NCBI GenBank assembly: GCA_964030475.1
Contig: CAXIPT010000011.1
Location: 745,111 to 809,110, forward strand
Direction: 5' to 3'
DNA length: 64,000 nucleotides
DNA from: Tethya wilhelma
Taxonomy: Eukaryota; Porifera; Demospongiae; Tethyida; Tethyidae
Shown here: in pieces, positions 37,748 through 47,172 of the stretch
Numbering within the stretch: position 1 is the stretch's first letter
How the letters are laid out: the number at the start of each line of letters is the position of its first letter
Notes under the pieces: generated by a model
What the model was told of the DNA's origin: nothing
The model's database searches: none
Seen by the model: the letters and a program-made list of their open reading frames with translations, nothing else
Position numbers and translations under genes: made by a program

Positions 37748-37950
37748 TATCGGTCTGTCTGTGTTTGCCATTGCCTAGTAACCAAAGTTTTATAGACTAA
37801 TTGCCAGTTACTGGATAGGTGGAGGTGACAATAGAGACATGTATATATAGCTAGGGGTCACAGGGGGTCAATGGTAAACAAAATATTTGCTCATTCACCT
37901 CGAATGTTATCAACATTCTCCTTCTCTTGTACCACACCATTCGTTGCCAT
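30511..37950 (-). CDS. MPP-A: membrane-palmitoylated MAGUK scaffold (L27-L27-PDZ-SH3-GuK)
   Basis: Twelve exons (minus, 5' to 3'): 37899-37950, 37477-37670, 37227-37304, 37002-37151, 36314-36475, 35873-36073, 34722-34783, 34313-34494, 34042-34122, 33517-33716, 33219-33350, 30511-30687; all phases agree, 556 residues, the usual MPP2/6/7 size. L27 repeats lie near 20-75 and 83-118 ([19 protein letters not shown]). PDZ is near 150-212 ([20 protein letters not shown]). SH3 is near 230-300 ([22 protein letters not shown]). Guanylate kinase-like runs about 355-556 with a degenerate P-loop ([11 protein letters not shown]) lacking GK(S/T), so no kinase activity is expected, as in other MPPs. It ends [11 protein letters not shown], the typical MPP tail. 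The start ACCATGG is preceded by a 5' UTR intron (acceptor at 37967, likely donor after 39502). Role by family: polarity and junction scaffolding under the plasma membrane. The last intron contains a sulfatase fragment. Confidence 0.93.
30809..31672 (-). pseudogene. Arylsulfatase-B-like fragment, frameshifted, inside an MPP-A intron
   Basis: Minus-strand intronless reading starts with a signal peptide ([20 protein letters not shown]) and a metal-binding block [12 protein letters not shown]. It continues with the sulfatase signature [13 protein letters not shown], whose Cys is the formylglycine precursor, then [17 protein letters not shown] and [18 protein letters not shown]. Three frames are needed. 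The first shift is near 31505 (a TATA insertion or similar between EV and VTPNFD). The second is near 31382 (one base short in an A run between DKNK and IVASYN). The sequence stops at the N at 30808 after about 287 codons of an expected 500 or more. Both lesions are indels in simple sequence, so consensus errors could mimic a pseudogene. It may also be a real gene whose 3' half was lost at the join. Confidence 0.8.
31920..33140 (-). repeat. Degenerate ~110-130-bp tandem array carrying repeated splice-donor motifs
   Basis: At least seven diverged units. Each contains TTCTTACCTTA or a close variant on the + strand, which is (A)AGGTAAGAA, a consensus 5' splice site, on the sense strand of MPP-A. 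Cores lie near 32122, 32356, 32468, 32608, 32724, 32975 and 33072. Each is followed by GTGTGTGCATGTTGTA-like and ACAAGATGACCTC-like blocks. No exon-like frame links them. Confidence 0.6.
34262..34312 (-). repeat. CACCCTCA minisatellite starting at the MPP-A exon 8 donor
   Basis: Sense strand reads CTCATTG|GTGAGGGTGTGAGGGT and onward. The first repeat unit is the splice donor. Confidence 0.8.
34841..34864. repeat. (CCGT)n short tandem repeat
   Basis: GTCCGTCCGTCC-type tetranucleotide run in an MPP-A intron, with related GTCCGTCCGTAC just upstream. Confidence 0.8.
36186..36230. other. 45-N assembly gap within a (CA)n array
   Basis: The only multi-base gap. It is flanked both sides by CA repeat between the MPP-A exons at 35873-36073 and 36314-36475. 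No coding phase is disturbed, so only microsatellite seems missing. Confidence 0.95.
37380..37476 (-). repeat. (CA)n with a short duplicated unit around an N
   Basis: AAAATTTTGTAACAAACACAC occurs twice, before and after the N at 37415, which suggests an overlapping contig join. The (GT)n on the sense strand begins exactly at the donor of MPP-A exon 2. Confidence 0.8.
37764..37885. repeat. Dispersed repeat, copy 2
   Basis: Begins TTTGCCATTGCCTAGTAACC and ends near GGGTCAATGGTAAACAAA; homologous to 21135-21245. It lies in MPP-A intron 1, next to a (GT)n array. Confidence 0.85.
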
Positions 37951-39732
37951 GGTAACCAATACAGCACCTATAGGTGAACAATACAAACACATCACGTGTG
38001 TACAAGCTTCAATCCAATCGAGGAAAAATATCTCGGGGGAAGGTGCACGAACAAACATAACTCAAAATTACTCTAGAATCATTCCTCCACGACCACAAGG
38101 ATCAAGCGATAACAAAGCATATCATCTTGCTTCACTTGCTGTTCAATACAAACTCTCTCAACCAACTCCCACACACACATACAATCATACACACACTCGA
38201 ACAATTTACTACAATTTACTTAGAACACCACCCCTGTACTTCAAAAGTACTGCACAGCTCAAAAATTTTCACAGGATTAAAAATTTTCAAGATTATCTGG
38301 GCCATGATTTATCACAAGAACATCATTATAGTCACACATAATTCTGTAGAAAGCTATAAAGATACGAGTACTACTTAAGAGATAGAGGTTATGCAAACCG
38401 TGAAGTTTAGTTAAAATCCAGAGATAAGTTTCACAAAATTGATATGCTCTGAAATTTTGAAGCTGTATATGCCGTAAAACCTTTTCAAGCTTAAATGCAA
38501 GTTTAAAGTTGAATTGTACTTGATATTAGTTTAATATTATGTGAACTGTAGGCAAAAGCATGAGGTCTCTAGCCCACAAATATGCACTTATATAGGGTGC
38601 AAGAGTGTAGGAAGTATTATACATTCTTTAGCTATTGGAGTGCAACTAGAGCAATAAGACACAACAGAGGTCAGTTTGGACCATCTACAGCGATCAGTGA
38701 ACTTGGTGCTTATCATGTCTACGCTCTTATTCAAGTTAGACAATATAATGGTCTCCTACCACCCTCTGGTGGACTAGAATTAAGACTTGGGCTACAAACT
38801 AACTTTTAAGCCATCATGCCTATCTCTTCTGAAAACATAATGGTCTCCTACCACCCTCTGGTAGACTAGAAGTATGGTAGTAAAACTTAGAGCTTTGAGC
38901 TTCAGGTAGGAACATTCAAGTTTCCATGGAGATAAGGCTTACAAGCGTACACACTGGGAGACTCTCATACAACAATCTCAACCACAACACTTTCTACACC
39001 CCCACAGACAAAACTAAAGTTGCTTGTTTTTCTCCTTGAAAAGTTATTTTTCTAGTCTCCAACAACACAGTAGACACAGTACAATATATTTACTGTATCT
39101 TTTGTGTTTTGAGATGAACACTGAGTTTGAGTTCTTCTGCTAACTCAATGAATCAATTGCTAGCTCAAGCTTGTGTTGATACATCTGTGAGTTGTTGACA
39201 CAACAAAAGGAAGAAAAATTGCACACAGGGAAGTAATTTTAGTTTCTCAAGCATCAAACTGTGCCACTGCACACTGTCACAGTTTAAACCACTCTTGACT
39301 GTTATATATGTTGACAAATTATCACAGTACTGTATAGTAGAGCGTATTGTTATACCACACCCATAAAATATACAAATAAAGCCAACGTGAAAAGCAACCG
39401 TTTAGAAGTAAGCTCGAACGTTCATTTTCATCTCAAATGCAACGCCTATATGTCAAACCAAATCTCTGCTCTTTCTCAAAGACCACACAAACTCGACTCA
39501 CCTTTTCTTGGTCCTCTAGAAGCGCTGTGTGTCACCCTTTTCTCTTGAATATCTGTGGGCGCTTGTACCGTTAAAACGCGGCTCGTGAATATTGTTATGA
39601 TCACGTGATTTACTGCACAAGACAAAACAGCAACGCCTACTTTTGAAGGCGGTAGGCACAGAGGCCAGAAGAGCATCTTTCAAGATTGATTGGCGCTTCA
39701 TCACTACCTTATACTGCGAGTAGTCGCACAAA
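37951..39732. promoter_or_regulatory. Divergent 5' region between MPP-A and MPP-B
   Basis: The two MAGUK starts face away from each other across 1.78 kb. A minus-strand CAAGAAAAG|GTGAGT donor after 39502 pairs with a TATAG acceptor before 37967, making most of this a 5' UTR intron of MPP-A. That leaves at most about 230 bases (39503-39732) as a shared promoter. The intron contains two copies of a short ATAATGGTCTCCTACCACCC motif (38748, 38838) matched inverted at 55799-55840. Confidence 0.5.
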
Positions 39733-40116
39733 ATGAGTGCGAGAGATGCTACTGAAAGTGAGTACAAGTTTTTGTGTGCGAAATTTGCTTGCAAACGAAT
39801 GCAGCTGCAATTATTCAAGTTTGGAGGGCGTGGCTCGTTAGCTAACAAGCTCTCCCATGTGTGCGGTGTCTCTCGCTGTAGGTATTGAGCAGCTGCTTCA
39901 TTCGCTGGAGAAGTTGGGACCCCAGCTCAAAGACAGACAGGGAGATGTTCAGTTCTTGAGGGATATGCTGAGCAGCAATGAATTCCATTCCATTCTGGCT
40001 GTACGTAACTCAGTGTCACACGCACGNGTCTGTGTACTTGAGGGAGTGGTCGATGTAGTGACTGAAGGATCTTTCGATGTAGGTTGCTTGACGGAGGATG
40101 TCGGTCACTTGAGATT

Positions 40117-40161
<45 letters not shown>

Positions 40162-41627
40162 CCTAGCAACTACAATGTAGAACTTCAACTAGTGAAGAGA
40201 TATACCAGCACCATACTAAAATATTGTGCTGCATAGAAATTTTCGAGTATTAAACAGCCCCCCCCCCCCCCCCCCCCNACTGACTTACTCGAATTATTCT
40301 TTTCGTGACCCAGTACTGCCTCATGAAGCCTTGTGATGGTGGATGAAGGTAGATAATGAATGGCCTAATCTCTGGTATACGAGCAAACTTGATCGACTGT
40401 GTATGTGTACACCATTATGTCATTATGACATCATTTGGCATTACATCATCATGATGTCATTGTTATAAAAGTCACTCACCTCTGGAAGAAGAGTCAGAAT
40501 ACAGGTTTTTCCGGAATTTATGACGTTTCTGATCGAATCAACACTGGTACCATAATAGTTGCCATCCAGGATCCCGTGCTCGACAAACCGGTTTGACCGG
40601 ATTTCTCTCTCCATCTGTTGACGGCTCACAAAATGAAAATCTTGGCCATTTCTTTCATTTTGACGAGGACTGCGAGAAGTGTCTGCATGTATGTATGAAT
40701 CATAATTATTATTATGGTCACATAACTTGTCAACTGATCTTTGGTTGGTTAGCAACACAAATAAAGGTCAGAAGGTAGCATGATTATAATGGTCATATGA
40801 TGGTCATGTGATATATGGTTGCTTAGCAACTGTAAGCACAAATTAAAGTGTATATATATAGCAGCTAAACTCACATATATACGTATACATGCATTAATTT
40901 TTTTTGCAATTTTACTCACGAGTGACTGGTTTATCGAACAGCTCTGGTTTCTCTTCCAATAATCTATTTCTCAGTTCATTCACGTTGAACGGTCTCCCTC
41001 TTGGTGCTATAGGATTACATCATAGTGATGACTATTCTTAGTAACATTACATCATCATTGCATCACCAAATAAACTCACCAAAAAGTAGAATTGGTCTCG
41101 GTCTGTCAATTTGAGGTTCTATCTTTACCATCTCCTCGTACGTAAGAATTTGATTCCCAAACTCTGTGCAATGGATTTGGAATGAGTTTTATTGATCAAT
41201 TAATAAATTATTACAGGGGTACACTCACTTTCGCTCTCATTAGCAGAATATTGTCTCTTCTTTCCTTTTGAATGCCTCCTTTGTCCGTTACCATGGTGAT
41301 TATTGTAGGAAGCCAATCTAAAAGTAGCGGATACAAACAAACACACATTAACCATTATATTTTCAACAACTTTTAAATGCTTAGATGGTTGTTACCTTTC
41401 TCTAAAAGTTCTGCTTGGGATAAGCCCCGCCCTCTGGCCCCTCCCACCTTCTCTCACAGCCTGCCACCAGTCTGGGTCGTCTTGGTTCATGACTCGTAGA
41501 ATGGTACCTCGTTGGAACTTTAGTCCCGCCTCTTTGCATGGATTACGAAGATCTTCTTGAGGATCGTAGGAGAAGAAGGTCCTTATGTGAACATTTGACT
41601 GTGTGTGGAGAGAGAGAGAGAGAGAGN

Positions 41628-41689
<62 letters not shown>

Positions 41690-41852
41690 GATTACTTATT
41701 TATCTGAATAAAAGAAACTTGGTTTTCACTTTACCTTCGAATACTTTTTCTGCATCATGGATTCTCCTATTGGAGTGATTCTAAACACCACTGTACCAAC
41801 AAGATCTTGCTAGAATTGTGTGTGTGTGTGTGTGTGTCACTGTGTGTGTGTG

Positions 41853-41907
<55 letters not shown>

Positions 41908-42662
41908 GTGCACTCCAATGCCCATGGATTCTAGTAGCTTAGTGATGAGAGCATTCAACTAGAATTNTGTGTGTGTGTGTGTGTGTAAATAGATCAGCAT
42001 AAGTCAAAAAATACTAGCAATCTGAACTATTCTGTCAGCTGAATGGAAAGAAACTGTTTCTTGATCATCTCACCATTATATCTGCTACTTCATCGACTGT
42101 CTTTCCCATCACACTGAGTCCATTTATCTCGTGGAGGGTGTCTCCAGGATGTAGCATCCCACTCCTGTCGGCCACACCCCCACACAGCACCCGAGATATG
42201 GTGATTGAACCGTCAACTTCCGATCTCACTGTTGCACCCTAGAGGTCACGTGATAGTCACATGATTACATAAAAACACATGTAAACCTCTCAGCTAATAT
42301 GTATAAACTACACTCTTCACCCCTCACCTCTCACATCCTCACACTCACACCCTCACACCTTACATATCCTCATGCACATCTCCATACCCTCACACCCTCA
42401 CATCCTCATACCCTCACACCCTCACACCCTCACACCCTCACCAGTGGTTCTTTCCTTTTATCAATTCTAACAACTGTGGGAATCTCAAGTGACCGACATC
42501 CTCCGTCAAGCAACCTACATCGAAAGATCCTTCAGTCACTACATCGACCACTCCCTCAAGTACACAGACACCCGTTCCCTCGTACAGGAAGTGGTGGGTG
42601 TGGCCGATCGTCTACGCACCACACAGCAATGGGTACCCCAAGCATGGACAAACAGCATGTGA
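39733..42662 (+). CDS. MPP-B: second MAGUK, middle segment inverted in the assembly
   Basis: The + strand carries exon 1 (39733-39757) and exon 2 (39882-40000), encoding MSARDATE-SIEQLLHSLEKLG...FLRDMLSSNEFHSILA, an L27 domain. The + strand also carries the last exon (42480-42662), ending QQWVPQAWTNSM and TGA, with AATAAA at 42664. Between them, exons of the same gene run on the minus strand in correct 5' to 3' order: 42442-42473 (VRIDKRKEPL), 42074-42238 (PDZ, GGVADRSGMLHPGD), 41735-41809, 41396-41598 (SH3, DDPDWWQ), 41229-41317, 41080-41163 (LTYEEM), 40920-41006, 40480-40682 (GuK, NYYGTSVDSIRNVI), then 40028-40117, a 90-base copy of the last exon. All phases fit. The second L27 and one GuK exon are missing. 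P-loop GAPRGRPF lacks GKS. Likely role: junction scaffold, paralogue of MPP-A. Confidence 0.85.
40028..40117 (-). pseudogene. Inverted 90-base duplicate of the MPP-B last exon
   Basis: Minus-strand ESQVTDILRQATYIERSFSH and onward, identical base for base to 42480-42569 on the + strand. It has its own (CA)n-AG acceptor and ends at the N at 40027. It reads best as a contig-end overlap placed in the wrong orientation. Confidence 0.85.
42315..42441 (-). repeat. CACCCTCA minisatellite starting at an MPP-B donor
   Basis: Sense (minus) strand GAACCACTG|GTGAGGGTGTGAGG. This is the third case in the window where the unit GTGAGGGT forms the 5' splice site. Confidence 0.8.
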
Positions 42663-42974
42663 AAATAAAATTATTTTACAGGCATTAAAAATTTATTAAT
42701 AGCCAAACGATGCATCAATATTGACTGTAAAACTATCATTAAATTTTAAAAAGAAATGCACTTCTTAAAACTTTTCAAAATTACCAATATGTATACTTGT
42801 ACACAACGGACAACTTCTTCACGTGTACAAAAATGAACGAAAGAAGAATTTCATAATAATTATAATTACTTAAATCATAAGGCAATGAAAGGTGTAGTCC
42901 AGTTTCATTAAAAATGAACCAAGATAAGCCAGAGAATAGGGAACAAGGTAAAAGCCTGATGTCAAAAACAAAGA

Positions 42975-43012
<38 letters not shown>

Positions 43013-43688
43013 CAAAAAGAAGGGGAAAACTGTAGTAACTGCATTTAAACTATAGAACATACTTACATACATAATCTTATAATACACAAGAGCAGCACCA
43101 CCACACACACACGTACATACTTATATACATAATTATTATTGTTTCAATATTTTTATCAGCCTCATATTATTTTTTTCAAATGCACATAGAAGACAGGTAG
43201 ATTCCTTTATCTTACGAGAGAGAGAAAACTTGTGAGGGTGTGATAGGAGAGGGGAGAGAGATGTGAGGGTGGGAGGGTCTTTGACTACCATACGGACTGG
43301 CTGATGTCATTTCTTCACGATTAAATCAATCAACGACTTGCAGCTTGAAATCCTACGAGTAAAGTTTTTCAAGAGCAAATTAATTCGAAATCTTAAACCT
43401 ATTATTTTACATTCTTCCTAATAATTATTTCACTACACATACAGCTAAAATTAAAAGATTTTAGCCACTCAAACAGACACACACACATCTTTCAGCTACC
43501 ATAGATCGGAAAAATTTCACTGCTAAAATTTGTTTGCATGTTTAATTTCGAATTCGTCACTTTGATAAATTCAGTAAAGATTAATTGTCATACGTTTAAT
43601 ATTTTCACCACTCATACATTCGTGGAGAAAAAATTCAACCACAAAAAATTCCCTATCTACGTACGGTACATTGAAATGTTTCATTTCT
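42663..43688. other. Convergent 3' region between MPP-B and WAC
   Basis: About 1 kb between facing stop codons. It contains a poly(A) run (about 42977-43010) and GTGAGGGTGTG-like repeats (43231-43280). No exon seen. Confidence 0.55.
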
Positions 43689-46600
43689 CTACCTCTTGTT
43701 GAGGGACTGCGTCTTGAGTCTGATGCCTCGGACAGAGAGGCTACACCTGGCCAGCTTGCCCGACTGGTAGATGGTGTCCACTGTCTTCCTCTGGAGGGAC
43801 TCCAACATACAGCCGTCCATCTGAGGGGGGGAGGGGAAGTGGGCGGAGTCACACACAACATTTGTGAATATTAATGAAAAACAAGCACAATACAGCTGTA
43901 GGTGTATGCAAATATTTGAACAAGAATTGCTGTGCTATGTTGAAACTAGTGCTAAGATCACATGCCAACTACAACAAACTATCAGGACAAACAGTATATC
44001 AGGTCAAGCCATCTTGGGACAAGTAAGATACACTATCAGATCAAGCTATCTCAGAAAAGCCTTCTCAAGACAAGCAGGACACAGTGTATAACAGGTCAAT
44101 TCATCTCAGGACAAACTAGCTATCAGAACAAGCTAGCCATCAGGACATGAATCACCCACCAACCTGTTTCTCCAAACTGTCGTTATAAGTTGACCATCTT
44201 TCGGCCAAAAACCTATTCACCAGCTCCACTTCAACCTTAGACTGGCCCAACCCTTCCAACATACTCGTGTCCGGAAACTCCTTCACCCTTGAACTCTCGA
44301 AATAGCCAAGTCTGGACATGGGGGTCGATAATAGCGGCGAAGTGACGGTCACCAAATTAGTGGGCGTGGCACTTCCCACGTCGTACAGCCCCCCTTGGGA
44401 CGGTAACGTGAAGACGTTGGTCTGTATAGGGGTCAAAGGTGAAACACCGTACACCGGTTGCTGTGATGGTTGGACGGAGGGGAGGGGAGATTGGACCAGC
44501 GGGGACCCGGGAAGGGAGTGTGAGGGGGTGTGGAGGTGAGGGGGGAGGGCGGGGACTGGTGTGAGGGGGAGACCAGTAGCGTCAGAGACCTGATAGGATT
44601 GCACCTACGAAAGAACGACAAAAAAAATAAATTTACAACTAAAAAATCTTTTTTCACGATACATTAAAGGAACTGTGTCACTATATTATAAGCGCTGTTT
44701 TCTTACCAAAAATAAAATGCATGATGTTTTGTGACGTTTTGTGATGACAAATGCGCAATTACACAATTACACGTACGTGTATCCAGAACGTGGTACCCAG
44801 ATCACGCTAGAAACAAAACAAAAAACGTTACAAAATGTCATAAAACGTCATTTTTTTTTTAAATAACAATTTAAAACAGTGCTTAATATAGAGTGACCTG
44901 GTTCCTTTAAAATTCTATGGACTATCAAAATGTGTACCACCAGGCGTACTCTAGGTATCTAGCCTCGTTTCCAGGCTCCTCCTTTGCAAATATTTCCTTC
45001 AAAAATCCACAAATATTCGGAACACAACAAGTAAGATTTCTGTAAATCTAAGTGCTGATAGATTTAGGCTCACTACAAAATATTATACCAGAACAGAACA
45101 AACACCCAAGGGAAGATCAAGGCTACTTGATACCACTTAATGGTGTTCTATTTTGACAAGCATTGGTGTACATACCTGTTGTTGAGTGAACTGATTCTGT
45201 AGCAACAGAGCTTTCTGCAGAGGATGTAAACCTGAAACAGAAGGAAAAGAAAAGAAATAAAATTTCACAAAAGAGAAAAAAAATCATAATCATTTACACT
45301 TTATACAAGCAACTGGCAAAGTTTAACGTAATAATTGTAGCAAATTTTAGGACACTTTGGTCCAAGGTACACTGACAAATGATTGGTCAGCTATTACAAA
45401 ATAAACTTGCTATAAACTTAAAAAGTATCTACTGAGACTGACATGTAGACTACCCCTAGATCCTGAACTAAAGTCCATCTGGTTTGAGAATGTCGCCGGA
45501 AGTGAAATAATGAGATTCTTTTCATACGGGACAAAATAGCTAACTTTTGACTGGTAAGGCATAGGAAGCTAGAAAAGCAACCAAAAGAACGGGGAGAACG
45601 AGCGCTTTCAATGGTGCTTGAAAATTTGAAATCGGTTAGATAATAAGAAAGTTATTGGACTTCTTTCTAGAGGTATTTTTAAACCAGATGGACTCGAAAC
45701 CAATAATCTTCCACTCATACTGTACCTGTTGTGTCTAAGTTGGCTACTTGGGGTGACGATAAATTTCCCGTTGCACCGACCACACCCCCTGGTGCAATGT
45801 ATCCCGGGGCAACAGAAAGGGGTGTGGCAGGTCCTCCAGTGACCACACCCCCTGATACGATGTACCCTGTACCCTGCTGTGTCGCAGTACTGTTGTATGG
45901 TGAGGTGGTGGAGGAGGTGAAGAGAAGCTTGTGACGAGCGTGAGGGTGTGACTGTGTGAGGGTATGTGGGTGTGAGGATGTGAGGATGTGAGGGTGTGAG
46001 GGTATGTATGTGTGAGTGTGTGTGTGTGCGCTGGTTCACCTGTAGATTGGGAAATTTTCATGGTTCAAAAACTTTCGTACAATCCTGCATTTTACTAAAC
46101 ATCAACTAAAATCTGGGAAAATTTCAAACATGAATTTTTGAACGCGACAACCTACAAAAAATTTTTCCGTAGGTATTGTATTTACGAAAATTAAATATCC
46201 AAAAATTTTATCCACAAAATATTTTGAACACGAAAATTTCCCAATCTACGGTATTATAGTAATCTCTTCCACCATTCATAAATTTAAAACTAAATTCAAC
46301 AAAAGATGCCAACTCCCTCCAACCCCCCACCCCCCAAATCCATTAATCATCTTACCATAGGCGACTGTGTCCCCCCGTGCATTGTGGGGGCCAGGGGGGT
46401 CGACAGCACGGGGGTCACTGCACTGTTCCCTTCTCCAGTGATGAACCTCTGTTGGTGCTGGATGAGGATGGAGGTCTGGTCAATGATCTGCTGGGTGGCC
46501 GAGAGAGAGTGAGAGAGGGACAAGGGGATCGATACGGGGGTCGTTGGGGAAACCATAGCAGTGCTGGGGGCAGCACCACCACTGCTGGGAGTGGGTGTGG

Positions 46601-47115
46601 CTTGAGACGGCTTTGACGAGTGAGAAGCAAGTGGAGAGGTGACTAGAACAAACAAACAAAAAACAAAATATTTACAAATGCACCTAAACAAGCTGTGTTG
46701 GGTATATTTTTATTCAAGCTTTGCAGGATTGGAGATACTTGATCCATATACACTGCTCATAAAATTGCAAGTTAGTTTAGTTGAAAATCAACATTACAGA
46801 ATTCTATATCTAGTGGCCAAAATTGCAATGAAAATCAGCCAAAAAACCTCAAAATTTCATGAAAATTCAAGCTCAAATAAAAACACAGTTATGTAACCTG
46901 TACATTACCAAGTGTAACCTGGACAAACAGGTTTTCCATGGATTCTCGTCTTACCAGTTCTACTCGATGATCCTGTCTTTGGTAGTCTTGATGACGGGGA
47001 TCTGTCTCGACCGTGCCTGCTCCCCTTGTGGGTGGAGCTTGAGGTTGCCGGGGAAACAGAGCGTGAATGACTACGTGAGTGACTACCACGCTTCCTTGAA
47101 GAGCTAGAGTGACTG

Positions 47116-47172
<57 letters not shown>

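Noticed and set aside
41908..41966. Extra MPP-B exon (LNALITKLLESMGIGV, minus strand)
   Set aside because: Resembles a decayed duplicate of the start of exon 41735-41809 beside an N and a GT array; it breaks the PDZ sequence and has no donor.
42299..42688. + strand 129-codon frame through the CACCCTCA repeat and MPP-B last exon
   Set aside because: It is out of frame with the conserved GuK tail, which reads ESQVTDIL to QQWVPQAWTNSM.
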